Assembly (NCBI RefSeq): GCF_030732095.1
Contig: NZ_JAVAMQ010000008.1
Coordinates: 1-64,000, forward strand
Reading direction: 5' to 3'
DNA length: 64,000 nucleotides
Source: Paracoccus spongiarum
GTDB lineage: Bacteria; Pseudomonadota; Alphaproteobacteria; Rhodobacterales; Rhodobacteraceae
The translations under genes were made by a program, and so were the position numbers. This document shows, piece by piece, positions 29,035 through 39,012 of the stretch. Numbering within the stretch: position 1 is the first letter of the stretch; each line of letters begins with the position of its first letter. Under the pieces are notes generated by a model. The model was not told the origin of the DNA, did not search any database, and saw nothing but the letters and a program-made list of their open reading frames with translations.

Positions 29035-29666
29035 CCGCGCGTGCGCGGCGGGCGCGGCCGATAGACCGGCAGCCGCCAGCCCCATGTCAGGCTGCCCGCG
29101 CGCAGCACCCAGACCGCCACGGCGCAGGCGATCAATGCCTCGCCGCGCTGCAAGCCCAGCCAGATCAGCGCGACCGCCACCGCCGCGCCGCCAAAGGCCG
29201 CGGTCAGATACAACTGCCCCTGTTTCAGAACCAGCGGCACCTCGTTGCCGACGACGTCGCGCATGAGGCCGCCGAAGGTGCCGGTCGCCACGCCCATGAT
29301 GATGACGATGACCGGCCCGAAGCCGCCCTCGATGGCCACGCCCGCACCCGCCGCGACCGCCACGGCCAGCGCCACGCTGTCCAGCCAGATCAGCAGCCGA
29401 TAGCGGCTTTCAAAGAGATGCGCGGTCCAGAACACCAGCAGCGCCGCCCCGGCCGCCAGCGTCACATAGGCCGGCTGGATCACCCAGAACACCTCGCGGT
29501 CCAGCAGCAGGTCGCGCAGCGTGCCGCCGCCCACCGCCGTCAGCGCGGCCATGAAGACAAAGCCCACCGGATCCAGCTGCGCCCGGCTGGCGACCAGTGC
29601 CCCGGTCAGTGCGAAGATCAGCACCGAGCCGTAGTCCAGCGCCGCCAGCAGGGTCTGGAAGGTCAT
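29031..29666 (-). CDS. Trimeric intracellular cation (TRIC/UPF0126) family membrane protein
   Basis: A 211-aa protein with about seven hydrophobic segments and two copies of a short glycine-rich motif ([15 protein letters not shown] and [14 protein letters not shown]) that mark UPF0126/TRIC proteins, probable cation or glycine channels. The ATG at 29666 overlaps the rnhA stop (ATGA). No regulatory clue is visible. Confidence 0.85.
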   Translation of the reverse strand: MTFQTLLAALDYGSVLIFALTGALVASRAQLDPVGFVFMAALTAVGGGTLRDLLLDREVFWVIQPAYVTLAAGAALLVFWTAHLFESRYRLLIWLDSVALAVAVAAGAGVAIEGGFGPVIVIIMGVATGTFGGLMRDVVGNEVPLVLKQGQLYLTAAFGGAAVAVALIWLGLQRGEALIACAVAVWVLRAGSLTWGWRLPVYRPRPPRTRG

Positions 29667-30112
29667 TTGAACGGCGCCATGCCGGCGCGGGCCAGTTCGT
29701 CGGCGCGTTCGTTCTCGGCGTGACCGGCATGGCCCTTGATCCAGCGCCACTCGACCTCATGGCGGCGCTGGGCCTCGTCCAGCCGCTGCCACAGCTCGAC
29801 ATTCTTGACGGGCTTGCGGTCGGCGGTGCGCCAGCCGTTCTTCTTCCAGCCGTGAATCCACTGGCTGACGCCGTTCTTCACATAGGCGCTGTCGGTCACG
29901 ACGACGATCCGGCTGGGCCGTGACAGCGCCTCCAGCGCCGAGATGGCGGCCATCAGCTCCATCCGGTTGTTGGTGGTCGCCGGTTCCCCGCCCTGCAATT
30001 CGCGTTCCTTGACGATCGATTCACCGTCCAGCGCCCGCATCAGCACGCCCCAGCCGCCGGGGCCGGGATTGCCGCTGCAGGCGCCATCAGTCCAGGCGAA
30101 GAGCCGAGTCAC
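29663..30112 (-). CDS. rnhA: Ribonuclease HI
   Basis: A 149-aa RNase H that cuts RNA in RNA-DNA hybrids. The catalytic carboxylates sit in [15 protein letters not shown] (Asp), NNRMELMA (Glu), VTDSAYV (Asp) and ERADELAR (Asp), and GHAGHAEN carries the His. It starts at a GTG overlapping the stop of the GST gene (GTGA); an upstream ATG adds 16 unrelated residues. Confidence 0.95.
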   Translation of the reverse strand: MTRLFAWTDGACSGNPGPGGWGVLMRALDGESIVKERELQGGEPATTNNRMELMAAISALEALSRPSRIVVVTDSAYVKNGVSQWIHGWKKNGWRTADRKPVKNVELWQRLDEAQRRHEVEWRWIKGHAGHAENERADELARAGMAPFK

Positions 30113-30714
30113 GCCGACAGCCCCGCATATTCGGGCAGCGCCTCGATGCGGGCCAGCCATGCCGCGATGCCGGGAAAGCGGTCCATCCAGTAGCCGCCGC
30201 GCGTGCCGGCCGTATGGGTATAGGCATAGAGGCAGAGGTCGGCGAGGCTTGTGGCATCGCCCACCAGCCAGTCATGGCCCGACAGCCGATCCTCCATCAC
30301 CTGCAACAGCGCGTGGCCGCGATCCAGGAGGTTCGCCAGACGCTGCGGCGTCGCCTCGGCGGCGCGATGCGGATAGCTGACCAGAGCCTGCCGCACGGCG
30401 ATGACCGGCTCGTGATTATATTGCTCCCAGAACATCCAGCCCAGCATCTGCGCGCGGGTCACCGGATCGGCCGGAACGAAGCCCGTGCTCTCGCCCAGAT
30501 ACCACAGGATGGCGTTCGATTCCGCCAGCATCTGCCCGTCATCCAGCACCAGCACCGGCACCTTGCCATAGGGCAGCGCGCCACCGGCCTTGGCACCCGC
30601 CAGCGCGTCCGAGCCGTATTCGCAATCGACGACCTGCACCGCACGGCCGGTCAGCGCCATGAGCAGCCTGACCTTGTAGCTGTTGCCCGAGGAGGGCATG
30701 GAATAAAGCCGCAT
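30109..30714 (-). CDS. Glutathione S-transferase family protein
   Basis: A 201-aa GST with the N-terminal thioredoxin-like domain ([15 protein letters not shown], then cis-Pro [11 protein letters not shown] and [13 protein letters not shown]) and a C-terminal all-helical domain ([18 protein letters not shown]). The catalytic residue is probably the Ser after the first strand (PSSGNSYK). Function beyond the family is not predictable. It lies between ispH and rnhA in the same direction. Confidence 0.85.
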   Translation of the reverse strand: MRLYSMPSSGNSYKVRLLMALTGRAVQVVDCEYGSDALAGAKAGGALPYGKVPVLVLDDGQMLAESNAILWYLGESTGFVPADPVTRAQMLGWMFWEQYNHEPVIAVRQALVSYPHRAAEATPQRLANLLDRGHALLQVMEDRLSGHDWLVGDATSLADLCLYAYTHTAGTRGGYWMDRFPGIAAWLARIEALPEYAGLSA

Positions 30715-30735
30715 CTGGTGTCCCTGGGTCGCGGG

Positions 30736-31692
30736 TCAGGCCGGTTCGCGCAGCACGCGCGGCACCTTGAATTCGACGTTTTCCTGCGCGGTCTCGACGA
30801 TTTCCAAGGCCACGTCATAGCGCGCGCGGAAGGCGTCGATGACCTCGTTGACCAGCACTTCGGGGGCGCTGGCGCCGGCCGTCACTCCGACGGCGCGGGC
30901 GCCCTCGATGGCCCGCCAGTCGATCTGGTCGGCGCGCAGGACAAGCTGCGAATAGGCGCAGCCGGCGGCCCGGCCAACCTCGACCAGGCGTTTGGAATTG
31001 CTGGAATTTTCAGCCCCGATGACCAGCAGCGCGTCGATCCGCGGGGCGACCGCCTTGACCGCCGCCTGGCGGTTGGTGGTGGCATAGCAGATGTCTTCCC
31101 TGGCCGGGCCGATGATCGCCGGAAAGCGGGCCTGAAGCGCCGCGACGATGGCGGCGGTGTCATCGACGGACAGGGTGGTCTGGGTGATATAGGCCAGCCG
31201 GGCCGGATCGCGCGGGGCGATGGCCGCGACATCCTCGGCCGTTTCCACCAGGATCACCTCGCCCGGCGGCAATTGTCCCATGGTTCCAAGGACTTCCGGG
31301 TGGCCTTCATGGCCGATCATGACCATCTGAAGGCCCGCCGCGTGGTGGCGTTCGGCCTCGATATGGACCTTGCTGACCAAGGGGCAGGTGGCATCGACAT
31401 AGACCATCCGGCGCCGCTGCGCCTCGGCCGGGACGGCCTTGGGGACGCCATGGGCCGAGAAGATCACCGGCCGGTCATCGGGGCATTCATCCAGCTCCTC
31501 GACAAAGACCGCGCCCTTTTCACGAAGCGAATCAACCACATACTTGTTGTGGACGATCTCGTGGCGGACATAGACCGGGGCGCCCCATTTCTGCAGGGCC
31601 ATTTCGACGATCTTGATGGCGCGGTCCACGCCCGCGCAGAAACCGCGCGGCGCGGCCAGATACAGGGTCAGGGGCGGCTTGGTCTGGGTCAT
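30736..31692 (-). CDS. ispH: 4-hydroxy-3-methylbut-2-enyl diphosphate reductase IspH
   Basis: The last enzyme of the MEP pathway, making IPP and DMAPP using a [4Fe-4S] cluster. The three cluster cysteines are in [20 protein letters not shown] and [11 protein letters not shown], with the catalytic Glu/His region [11 protein letters not shown]. The product is 318 aa from the ATG at 31692. The longer open frame upstream is not similar to the family. Confidence 0.96.
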   Translation of the reverse strand: MTQTKPPLTLYLAAPRGFCAGVDRAIKIVEMALQKWGAPVYVRHEIVHNKYVVDSLREKGAVFVEELDECPDDRPVIFSAHGVPKAVPAEAQRRRMVYVDATCPLVSKVHIEAERHHAAGLQMVMIGHEGHPEVLGTMGQLPPGEVILVETAEDVAAIAPRDPARLAYITQTTLSVDDTAAIVAALQARFPAIIGPAREDICYATTNRQAAVKAVAPRIDALLVIGAENSSNSKRLVEVGRAAGCAYSQLVLRADQIDWRAIEGARAVGVTAGASAPEVLVNEVIDAFRARYDVALEIVETAQENVEFKVPRVLREPA

Positions 31693-31792
31693 GCCCCTCA
31701 GGTAGCGCGAAGCCCCGCTTTCGTCCAGCACCGAGGGGTCACAAGCCGTGCACAGGGCGTGCACAGCCTGTACACCGACAACGCACGCTGCG

Positions 31793-33229
31793 TTAACCCT
31801 GTCGCGCAACGGCCAAGAGGCCTGCCACGTCCAGATGCGCCTCGAGATGGTCGGCCAGGGCGTCCAGCGCGGCCTCGACCCCGGCCTCGAAGCCGGGTTG
31901 CGAGGCGGCGCCGAGGCGGGCCAGCCAGGCGGCGCGGAAGCCGTCATCCGAAAACAGCCCGTGCAGATAGCTGCCGGCGATTCGGCCATCGGCGCTGATC
32001 GCGCCGTCGGGATGGGGCAGATGCGCGAAGGGCCGGGCGCAGTCGGGACCGGCGGTGCGGCCCATGTGGATCTCGTAGCCCGAGACCGGCTGGCCAAGCG
32101 CGATGCCCGCGATGCGGTCCAGCCGCTTGTCGGCGGCCATCACGGTCTCGACGTCCAGAAGGCCCAGACCCGGCGTCTCGCCGGCCGGGCCGTCGCTGCC
32201 CAGCGGATCGCGGATGATCCGGCCCAGCATCTGGTAGCCGCCGCAGATGCCCAGCACATGCCCGCCGCGGCGGACATGGGCGGCAAGGTCGATGTCCCAG
32301 CCCTGCGCGCGCAGGAAGGCCAGATCGCCGCGGGTCGATTTGGTGCCGGGGATCACCACCAGATCGGCGTCGCCGGGGATCGCCCGGCCCGGCCCCAGCA
32401 TGGTCAGCCGCACGCCCGGCTCGGCCGCGAGCGGGTCGAGATCGTCGAAATTGGCGATCCGCGACAGCGTCAGGCAGACCACATGCAGCCCCGCCCCACG
32501 GCTGGCGCGCAGGTCCACCGCGTCCTCGGCGGGCAGGCGATGGGCCTCGGCGAACCAGGGCAGCACGCCGAAGCCTGGCCAGCCGGTGCGCTGCGCGATC
32601 AGCCGGTAGCCCTCGTCGAACAGCCGCGGATCGCCGCGGAACTTGTTGACGAGGAAGCCCCGGATCATCGCGGCATCGGCCGGGTCGATCACCGCCCGGG
32701 TGCCGACGATCTGGGCGATCACCCCGCCCCGGTCGATGTCGCCGGCAAGCACCACCGGCACCCCCGCCGTCCGCGCAAAGCCCATGTTGGCGATGTCGCG
32801 GGCGCGCAGGTTCACCTCGGCCGGGCTGCCCGCGCCCTCGACGATGACCAGATCGTGGCCGGCGCGCAGCCGGGCAAAGCTGTCCAGCACCCCGGCCAGC
32901 AGGCGCGGGCGCAGCGCGGCATAGTCGCGGGCCTCGGCGCGGGCGATGGCGCGGCCCTGCAGCACGACCTGCGCGCCGGTGTCGGTCTCGGGCTTGAGCA
33001 GCACCGGGTTCATGTCGGTCACCGGGTCAAGCCCGCAGGCGCGCGCCTGCAGGGCCTGGGCGCGGCCGATCTCGCCGCCGTCGGCGGTCACGGCGGCGTT
33101 GTTGGACATGTTCTGCGGCTTGAAGGGCGCGACCGACAGCCCGCGCCGCCGCGCGGCGCGGCACAGCCCCGCCACCAGCATCGACTTGCCGACATTCGAG
33201 CCGGTGCCCTGGATCATCATCGCCGGCAT
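31793..33229 (-). CDS. cobQ: Cobyric acid synthase CobQ
   Basis: A 478-aa enzyme amidating adenosylcobyrinic diamide at four side chains. The ATP-binding loop ([13 protein letters not shown]), the [10 protein letters not shown] block and the C-terminal glutaminase domain ([10 protein letters not shown] with the nucleophilic Cys, and SYLHGLF with the His) are in place. It is divergent from secG with only 71 bases between, so there is no room for a cobalamin riboswitch upstream. Confidence 0.95.
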   Translation of the reverse strand: MPAMMIQGTGSNVGKSMLVAGLCRAARRRGLSVAPFKPQNMSNNAAVTADGGEIGRAQALQARACGLDPVTDMNPVLLKPETDTGAQVVLQGRAIARAEARDYAALRPRLLAGVLDSFARLRAGHDLVIVEGAGSPAEVNLRARDIANMGFARTAGVPVVLAGDIDRGGVIAQIVGTRAVIDPADAAMIRGFLVNKFRGDPRLFDEGYRLIAQRTGWPGFGVLPWFAEAHRLPAEDAVDLRASRGAGLHVVCLTLSRIANFDDLDPLAAEPGVRLTMLGPGRAIPGDADLVVIPGTKSTRGDLAFLRAQGWDIDLAAHVRRGGHVLGICGGYQMLGRIIRDPLGSDGPAGETPGLGLLDVETVMAADKRLDRIAGIALGQPVSGYEIHMGRTAGPDCARPFAHLPHPDGAISADGRIAGSYLHGLFSDDGFRAAWLARLGAASQPGFEAGVEAALDALADHLEAHLDVAGLLAVARQG

Positions 33230-33300
33230 GGGACACTTCGCTTGCCATCACCTGCGCCGGTGACTAGATAGGCGCGTCCGCAAATGAAAGGCCGAATTCC

Positions 33301-33861
33301 GTGCAGAACGTCGTGCTGACCATCCATCTGATCCTGGCGGTCCTGCTGACCGGGGTCGTGCTGCTGCAACGTTCGGAAGGCGGCGGCCTTGGCATGGGCG
33401 GCGGCGGCGGCGGCGGCGTGATGAGCGGGCGTCAGGCCGCCAACGCGCTGACCCGGCTGACCTGGATCTTCGGCATCGCGATCTTCTGCACCTCGATCGG
33501 GCTGACGGTGATTGCCGCGCGCGACGCCAGCAACAGCTCGATCATGGATCAGCTTGGCGTGCCGGCGCAGCAGCAGGGGTCGGGATCGACCCTGCCGACG
33601 CTGCCGGCCTACACGCCCCCGCCCAGCACCGGCGGCGACCCGCTGACCCCGCCCGCCCCCGAGGCCCCGGCGGCCGCGCAGCCCGAGGCCGCGGCGCCCG
33701 CGGCGACCGCGCCCGCAGCGACCGCACCGGCCGCGGATGTGCAGGCCCCCGCAGCCGACGGCGTGGCCCCGCCCGCCGCAGAGGCGCCGGCGGAGGCACC
33801 CGCAGAGGCGCCCGCAGAGGCCCCGGCCGACGCACCGGCAGAGCCTGCACCGGCGAACTGA
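33301..33861 (+). CDS. secG: Preprotein translocase subunit SecG with Ala/Pro-rich tail
   Basis: A 186-aa SecG: two membrane segments (VVLTIHLILAVLLTGVVLLQ and LTWIFGIAIFCTSIGLTVIA) around a glycine-rich loop with GGGLGMGGGGGGG, then a long Ala/Pro/Glu tail with an exact APAE-type repeat near the end. The core is of normal SecG length; the tail is about 110 residues long. The GTG start at 33301 is the first codon of the family core. Confidence 0.9.
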   Translation: MQNVVLTIHLILAVLLTGVVLLQRSEGGGLGMGGGGGGGVMSGRQAANALTRLTWIFGIAIFCTSIGLTVIAARDASNSSIMDQLGVPAQQQGSGSTLPTLPAYTPPPSTGGDPLTPPAPEAPAAAQPEAAAPAATAPAATAPAADVQAPAADGVAPPAAEAPAEAPAEAPAEAPADAPAEPAPAN

Positions 33862-33877
33862 GGCGACACTACAATTA

Positions 33878-33898
33878 GGGGAGGAATTATTCTTCCCC
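33878..33898. repeat. Short inverted repeat between secG and pyrG
   Basis: GGGGAGGAAT and ATTCTTCCCC pair over ten positions (one G-U) with a single base between, just after the secG stop. No T-run follows, so a terminator role is uncertain. Confidence 0.35.
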
Positions 33899-33916
33899 AC
33901 ATCAACTTGCGGTCCA

Positions 33917-33945
33917 TTGCGGCCACGGGGCGAATCATCTATATC
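33917..33945 (+). promoter_or_regulatory. Candidate promoter for pyrG
   Basis: TTGCGG, a 17-base spacer and TATATC lie about 70 bases upstream of the pyrG start codon. Spacing is ideal for the main sigma factor. This is a match by eye only. Confidence 0.45.
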
Positions 33946-34013
33946 TCGGGTCCCGTGGTCAGGGCCGTTCCGGCGGCCCGCAGATCAGGCGATTCGCACA
34001 TCACGGGGGCCAC

Positions 34014-35657
34014 ATGGCGCGTTACATCTTCATCACCGGCGGCGTGGTCTCTTCCCTCGGCAAGGGGCTGGCCTCGGCGGCGTTGGGGGCGCTGTTGCAG
34101 GCGCGCGGCTTCACGGTGCGGTTGCGCAAGCTGGACCCCTATCTGAACGTCGATCCCGGCACGATGTCGCCCTTCGAGCATGGCGAGGTCTTCGTCACCG
34201 ATGACGGCGCCGAGACCGACCTGGACCTCGGCCATTACGAACGCTTTACCGGGGTCAGCGCCCGGCGCACCGACAGCGTGTCATCGGGGCGGATCTATTC
34301 CAACGTGCTGGAAAAGGAACGCCGCGGCGAATACCTGGGCAAGACCATTCAGGTCATTCCGCATGTGACCAACGAAATCAAGGACTTCCTCGCCATCGGC
34401 GAGGACGAGGTCGATTTCATGCTGTGCGAGATCGGCGGCACGGTCGGCGATATCGAGGGGCTGCCCTTCTTCGAGGCGATCCGCCAGTTCACCCATCAGC
34501 GCCCGCGCGGGCAGTGCATCCTGATGCATCTGACGCTGCTGCCCTATCTGGCGGCCTCGGGCGAGCTGAAGACCAAGCCGACCCAGCACAGCGTCAAGGA
34601 ATTGCAGTCGATCGGCCTTGCGCCCGACGTGCTGGTCTGCCGGTCGGAACACCCGATCCCCGAAAAGGAACGCGCCAAGATCGCGCTGTTCTGCAATGTC
34701 CGCCCCGATGCGGTGATCCCGGCCTATGACCTGAAGTCGATCTACGAGGCGCCCCTTGCCTATCACCGCGCCGGGCTGGACCGCGCCGTGCTGGACGCCT
34801 TCGCGATCAGCCCCGCCCCGCGTCCCGACCTGTCGAAATGGGAGGACGTGATGGACCGGCTGGACAATGCCGAGGGCCAGGTGAACATCGCGGTCGTGGG
34901 CAAGTACACCCAGCTTGAGGATGCCTACAAATCCATCGCCGAGGCGCTGACCCATGGCGGCATGGCCAACCGGGTCCGCGTCAAGGCCGACTGGGTGGAC
35001 AGCGAGAAGCTGGAGGGCGAGGGCGCGCATCTGCTGGACGGCTATCACGGCATCATCGTGCCCGGCGGCTTCGGCGAGCGCGGCACCGAGGGGATGATCG
35101 CCGCCGCCCGATACGCCCGCGAGAAGAACGTGCCCTATCTGGGCATCTGCCTGGGGATGCAGATGGCGGTGATCGAGGCCGCGCGCAATCTGGGCGGGAT
35201 GCCGGATGCGGGCTCCGAGGAATTCGACCACGAGGCCGGCAAGACCCGCTTCACCCCGGTCGTCTATCACCTGAAGGAGTGGGTGCAGGGCAACTACACC
35301 GTCAACCGCAAGCTCGGCGACGACAAGGGCGGCACGATGCGGCTGGGGGCCTATACGGCGATGCTGGCCGAGGGCTCGAAGATCAGCGAGATCTATGGCG
35401 GCGCGCTGCAGATGGAGGACCGGCACCGGCACCGCTATGAGGTCGACGCCACCTATCGCGAGGCGCTGGAGGCGGCCGGGCTGTCATTCTCGGGGATGTC
35501 GCCAGACGGCAAGCTGCCCGAGGTGATCGAATATCCGCACCACCCCTGGTTCATCGGCGTGCAGTCGCATCCCGAGCTGAAATCCAAGCCCTTCGCCCCC
35601 GCGCCGCTGTTCGCAGGCTTCGTGCGGGCGGCGATGGACGAGGGCCGGCTGGTCTGA
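34014..35657 (+). CDS. pyrG: CTP synthase
   Basis: A 547-aa enzyme amidating UTP to CTP. The N-terminal synthase domain has [10 protein letters not shown] and the [15 protein letters not shown] stretch. The C-terminal class I glutamine amidotransferase domain (from about 290) has the nucleophile in YLGICLGMQ and the ESVDNPR-like region with the His/Glu at the end ([19 protein letters not shown]). Family length is normal. Confidence 0.98.
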   Translation: MARYIFITGGVVSSLGKGLASAALGALLQARGFTVRLRKLDPYLNVDPGTMSPFEHGEVFVTDDGAETDLDLGHYERFTGVSARRTDSVSSGRIYSNVLEKERRGEYLGKTIQVIPHVTNEIKDFLAIGEDEVDFMLCEIGGTVGDIEGLPFFEAIRQFTHQRPRGQCILMHLTLLPYLAASGELKTKPTQHSVKELQSIGLAPDVLVCRSEHPIPEKERAKIALFCNVRPDAVIPAYDLKSIYEAPLAYHRAGLDRAVLDAFAISPAPRPDLSKWEDVMDRLDNAEGQVNIAVVGKYTQLEDAYKSIAEALTHGGMANRVRVKADWVDSEKLEGEGAHLLDGYHGIIVPGGFGERGTEGMIAAARYAREKNVPYLGICLGMQMAVIEAARNLGGMPDAGSEEFDHEAGKTRFTPVVYHLKEWVQGNYTVNRKLGDDKGGTMRLGAYTAMLAEGSKISEIYGGALQMEDRHRHRYEVDATYREALEAAGLSFSGMSPDGKLPEVIEYPHHPWFIGVQSHPELKSKPFAPAPLFAGFVRAAMDEGRLV

Positions 35658-35661
35658 CGGA

Positions 35662-36423
35662 TCAGTCGGCCAAGTTGCCAAGGCGTTCGCGGTTTTCCCA
35701 GATCGCCAGTGCCAGCGAAAGCGCGAAGGCGCCCCAACCAAGGTAGGGGACGGCCCGCCTGGCGAGCGCGCGAAGAATCTGCCGGTAGGCGTCCTCGCCC
35801 AGTCGCTCGGACAGCGCCGACAGCCCGGCCCTGGACACAATTTTCGCGACAATTCTGCGTGTGATCCGCAACGCGGCCCACCAATCGCCTTTGCGCACCG
35901 CCTCGGCAAGCCGAGGAAGGTCCTGCGCCGTGTCGAGCGCGATGAGTGCGTCGCGAAGCTGTGGGCCTAGTTGCGGATCGATGCCGAAAGCCTGCGCAAG
36001 AATGTCGGTGAACGCCCTCTGCCAAGTGTCGGCATCTGCCTGGGCCTCGGCATTGCGGAGGTCTTCCACGGCTTCGGGATCGGGAGCGAGATCGACCTCG
36101 TTCGCCAGGATATCCGCCACGAGATCGGCCTGTTCGGTACGCGCGACCAAGGCCGCCTCCGCCCCGACGCCGACCTCGGCCAGCGTCGCCAGTGCGGCAC
36201 GAAGCTGTTCAGAAGCCGCCTCGGCGTTAACCTCGCCACCATTGTCAACGCCCATGAAACTGTCTGTCGCAGCATCCAGCGCCAAGGCCGCCCCCTCGAA
36301 GGCGGGTTCAAATTCAAGCCTTTGCGCAAGAATATCGGCCTCTTGTGCCGCGACATGTCGGCCGCCCACTGCCGCAAATGCTACGGATGTTCCGAAAAGT
36401 GCCTTGCGCCGGGAAATGGTCAT
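35662..36423 (-). CDS. Tat-signal exported protein of unknown function
   Basis: A 253-aa protein beginning with a twin-arginine-type signal (MTISRRKALFG, then a hydrophobic stretch ending at AAQ). The mature part is acidic and alanine/leucine-rich helix (for example AEAASEQLRAALATLAEVG), and a hydrophobic segment (WGAFALSLALAIWEN) lies near the C-terminus. The base composition is a little less GC-rich than its neighbours. It converges on pyrG, with five bases between. No domain is recognised. Confidence 0.6.
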   Translation of the reverse strand: MTISRRKALFGTSVAFAAVGGRHVAAQEADILAQRLEFEPAFEGAALALDAATDSFMGVDNGGEVNAEAASEQLRAALATLAEVGVGAEAALVARTEQADLVADILANEVDLAPDPEAVEDLRNAEAQADADTWQRAFTDILAQAFGIDPQLGPQLRDALIALDTAQDLPRLAEAVRKGDWWAALRITRRIVAKIVSRAGLSALSERLGEDAYRQILRALARRAVPYLGWGAFALSLALAIWENRERLGNLAD

Positions 36424-36891
36424 CTCTGCGCCTCCTGATTATCCGCCACAGCAAGAGCGATCATAGCACAAATGGCACGTCGGTGAATTCGTTCGGGGAA
36501 TCTGTGCGGGCACGCCCTAATGCTCGCTGAGCACCCGGCTCTCCAATGCCGTCGCATCCCGACGCCCAGGCAGGTAGCTGCCAATGATGTCGCTCAGCGC
36601 GGCGAGTCAGCTGAAGTTGGCGGCTGGGCGGAACAAGTCGTCGAAAACAATCTGAGGGGAGTGCGGGTCTTCGAAGCAACGCAGACGCGCTGCGTCATCC
36701 GGCAGGGTCACGACCGGCGGCCGGCGATCCGCGCCGTGTCAATCACGAGATCCTTTTCACCGGCCTGCGGCGAAACGCGTGGATCGGCGCGCCGGTGCGC
36801 CTTCGCCACAAGCAACGTGCGCCCGGCCTCGACTTCGTTAACCTTCCTTGCGCAATCCTTGCCGTCCCGAGTCCAGGCGCAGGGATGCATC
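36424..36891. other. Gap before the beta-helix gene, nothing recognised
   Basis: This stretch is locally less GC-rich and holds only fragmented open frames on both strands. No IS end, tRNA fragment, terminator or convincing promoter was found. It might be debris of a former insertion, which the sequence alone does not prove. Confidence 0.4.
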
Positions 36892-38598
36892 ATGCCAGAG
36901 ATCGAGACCGACACCGACACCGACACCGACACTGACACTGACACCGGCCAGACCGCCGATGCCGTCCACGACCGCTTCCTTGCGGTCGAGGCGATGGCCG
37001 CCGAGGCGATGCGCCTGGCCGCCGCCTCGCCAAGCCTGAGCCTGCCCGCGGCGGGACTGGCGACGCCCTTTCTGCACAGCGCCTCGGTGCGCGTCGGGGG
37101 ACAGGACGCGCTGTTGCCCACGGGCCATGCCGCCGCCACCGACATCCGCCATTTCGGCGTCCTCGTGCAGGGGTTCGACGCCGTGGTCAGCGACGCGGTG
37201 GCCCGGCAGAACCTGCGACTGATGCAGGACGCGATCGACTGGTCGGCGGCGACGGGCGGGCTCATCCAGCTGCCCGCCGGGGCGATCGACGTGGCCGGCA
37301 CGCTGGTCTGGCGCCTCGGCGCCTCGATGCGCGGCGCGGGCAAGCATTCCTCGCGGCTGCGCCAGCGCCTGCAGCCCCGGCTGGACAGCGAGCCCTTCGT
37401 CGACCTGCTGGCCTGCCCCCCGGTCAGCGGCCGCGAGGGTGGCAACGGCTATACGCTGCTGGCCGACCTGATCCTTGATGGGGGCTGGACCCTGCGCAAC
37501 CATGCCGCCGACCGGGAGGGCGGCAACTGGTCCTATGATCCGCACCGCATGACGCAATGCGCGGTGGCCTTTGACACCCCGGCGGCGGGGCCGGCGGGGC
37601 CCTCGGCCGCGCGCGAGGCGGGCAGCGACGCGCATAACCGGCTGGACAACGTCACCATCACCAATGTCGCGGGCTGCGGCATCCGCATGTCGGGGCGCGG
37701 CGAGAACTTCATCCGCGGGGTCGAGCTGCGCAAATGCGCGGTCACCGGCCTGTATCTGGACAGCCCCGACTGCTTCGTGTCGGACCTGACCAGCTATCTG
37801 CATGGCGACAGCGGCTGCATCATCACCGCCCGCGCGGGCAACCTGCGCCTGACCAATTCGAAGATGTGGTTCACCGGCATGCAGCGCGACGCCGAGGTGA
37901 TCGGCGCGGGCATCCACCTGCCCGACAAGGGCACGGCCGCGCTGACGATGTCGAATGTCTCGACCCAGGACAGCTGGGGTCCCGGCCTGCACCTGTCGGG
38001 CGATACCGGGATCACCTTCCACGGCGACCTGGACGAGGCCGGCGGCGGCCGGCTGGAACACCAGGGCTTCGGCTATGGCGGGCCGCGCAGCCTGCCGCGC
38101 TGTTTCCTGCGCGCCGATGGCACGCTGCGCCGGGCGCGGATCGACGCGCAGATCAAGGGCGGCGCCCGCACCGCCGAACGTCCGCATCTGGTGCATCTGA
38201 CCGGATCGGGCGTGACGGGCTGCGATTTCCGGCTGGGCGGCGACCTGACGGGCGTCCATCCGCAGCGGGTGGTCGAAAGCAACGGCACCCGCAATGCGCG
38301 CCGCCACAACGAGGTCTGGTTCGGCGGCCGGATGCTGCACGGGCAGGTCACCGCCGCGCAGCTGGCCGACCCCGCGCATGGCGTCAACGATCCCGATTAC
38401 GGCCCCAGCCAGGCGATCACCGCCGAGGGCCGGGCCCTGTGCCGGTCGGCCGACGGCAGCTGGCAGGACGCGGCGCTGGCCGCGCCGGGGCTGCGGGTGC
38501 TGGGCTTCGAGCCCTGGGACGAGGACGGATACCGCGCCGCGCTGGCGGCCCATGCCGGCGATCCGATGGTCTGGGTGGTCCGCTATGCCGCCGCTTGA
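36892..38598 (+). CDS. Right-handed beta-helix (pectate-lyase-like) protein with N-terminal (DT)n tract
   Basis: A 568-aa protein without a signal peptide. Residues 6-18 form a run of Asp-Thr pairs. About residues 75-170 read like the start of a pectate-lyase superfamily fold (FGVLVQGFDAVVSDAVARQN, LPAGAIDVAGTLVWRL). The remainder has beta-helix coils with repeated short strands (for example LDNVTITNVAGCGIRMSG, LRLTNSKMWFTG). Such folds occur in tail spikes and polysaccharide-degrading enzymes. A 46-aa ORF overlaps its end. The exact substrate or host structure is not known. Confidence 0.7.
   Translation: MPEIETDTDTDTDTDTDTGQTADAVHDRFLAVEAMAAEAMRLAAASPSLSLPAAGLATPFLHSASVRVGGQDALLPTGHAAATDIRHFGVLVQGFDAVVSDAVARQNLRLMQDAIDWSAATGGLIQLPAGAIDVAGTLVWRLGASMRGAGKHSSRLRQRLQPRLDSEPFVDLLACPPVSGREGGNGYTLLADLILDGGWTLRNHAADREGGNWSYDPHRMTQCAVAFDTPAAGPAGPSAAREAGSDAHNRLDNVTITNVAGCGIRMSGRGENFIRGVELRKCAVTGLYLDSPDCFVSDLTSYLHGDSGCIITARAGNLRLTNSKMWFTGMQRDAEVIGAGIHLPDKGTAALTMSNVSTQDSWGPGLHLSGDTGITFHGDLDEAGGGRLEHQGFGYGGPRSLPRCFLRADGTLRRARIDAQIKGGARTAERPHLVHLTGSGVTGCDFRLGGDLTGVHPQRVVESNGTRNARRHNEVWFGGRMLHGQVTAAQLADPAHGVNDPDYGPSQAITAEGRALCRSADGSWQDAALAAPGLRVLGFEPWDEDGYRAALAAHAGDPMVWVVRYAAA
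36910..36945 (+). repeat. Six tandem copies of GACACY in the beta-helix gene
   Basis: Six adjacent hexamers GACACC/GACACT encode the Asp-Thr run just after the start codon of the 36892 gene. A gain or loss of one unit would keep the reading frame and change only the tract length. Confidence 0.85.
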
Positions 38599-38725
38599 TC
38601 TGACGCGCTGCGAGACGGTCACGATCGCCGGCCGGGCCATCGCCGACATCGGCCATCTGGGCCGCAGCGTCTGGCAGGAAGCCCCGGGGCTGCCGCTGCC
38701 CGAGGATCCGCCGCAGCCCTATTAG
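38585..38725 (+). CDS. Small protein overlapping the beta-helix gene end (46 aa), unknown
   Basis: From an ATG at 38585 the frame encodes 46 residues including TIAGRAIADIGHLGRSVW and a Pro-rich end, overlapping the preceding stop by 14 bases. The overlap and direction suggest coupling with the beta-helix gene. The sequence resembles small proteins linked to phage or surface structures only in general feel, so function is open. It may also be a chance ORF. Confidence 0.45.
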   Translation: MPPLDLTRCETVTIAGRAIADIGHLGRSVWQEAPGLPLPEDPPQPY

Positions 38726-38761
38726 CGCCGGGATCGCACCGCGCGACCGGACCCGCCAAGG

Positions 38762-38809
38762 GCGCAAGAAAGGCAAAGGGGCTGGTCCTGGCGGACCGGC
38801 CCCTTGCGC
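38762..38809. terminator. Strong hairpin between the 46-aa ORF and tRNA-Thr
   Basis: An 11-13 bp GC-rich stem (AGGGGCTGGTCC with GGACCGGCCCCT, one G-U) with a TGGC loop is flanked by outer arms GCGCAAG and CTTGCGC. On the minus strand it is followed by TTTGCCTTTCTT, so it best serves as a terminator of the tRNA transcript, possibly bidirectional. Confidence 0.7.
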
Positions 38810-38819
38810 GTTTCGATCC

Positions 38820-38895
38820 TGGTGCCGGTGAAGGGACTCGAACCCCCGACCCCATCATTACGAATGACGTGCTCTACCAGCTGAGCTACACCGGC
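38820..38895 (-). tRNA. tRNA-Thr (anticodon CGT)
   Basis: The 76-base minus-strand sequence folds as a full cloverleaf: acceptor arm GCCGGTG/CACCGGC, D arm GCTC…GAGC, anticodon stem CGTCA/TGATG with loop TTCGTAA (anticodon CGT, reading ACG), a T arm with GGTTCGAGTCC, and an encoded CCA. It stands between the beta-helix block and hemY. Confidence 0.97.
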
Positions 38896-39012
38896 AACAG
38901 ATCGTGCGGCGGCGGATAGCAGGTTCCGCGGCCAAGGAAAAGAGCCCGCCGCGGATTTTTGGCCCGCGGCACCGGGGGGCGACGCGGCGCGCGCCCGCGA
39001 CCCGGCCCGGCC

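Noticed and set aside
33230-33300. A cobalamin riboswitch before cobQ
   Set aside because: Only 71 bases separate cobQ from secG and no B12-box sequence was seen.
36424-36891. Remnant of a transposase in the gap before the beta-helix gene
   Set aside because: Short frames were compared by eye with IS-type transposase patterns and none matched; no terminal inverted repeats were seen.
36910-36945. A CRISPR-like or phase-variable repeat
   Set aside because: The unit is six bases with no spacers and keeps the reading frame, so it changes tract length at most.
38820-38895. tRNA-Thr as an integration site with a duplicated end
   Set aside because: No second copy of the tRNA 3' sequence was found in the neighbouring 3 kb and no integrase gene is present.
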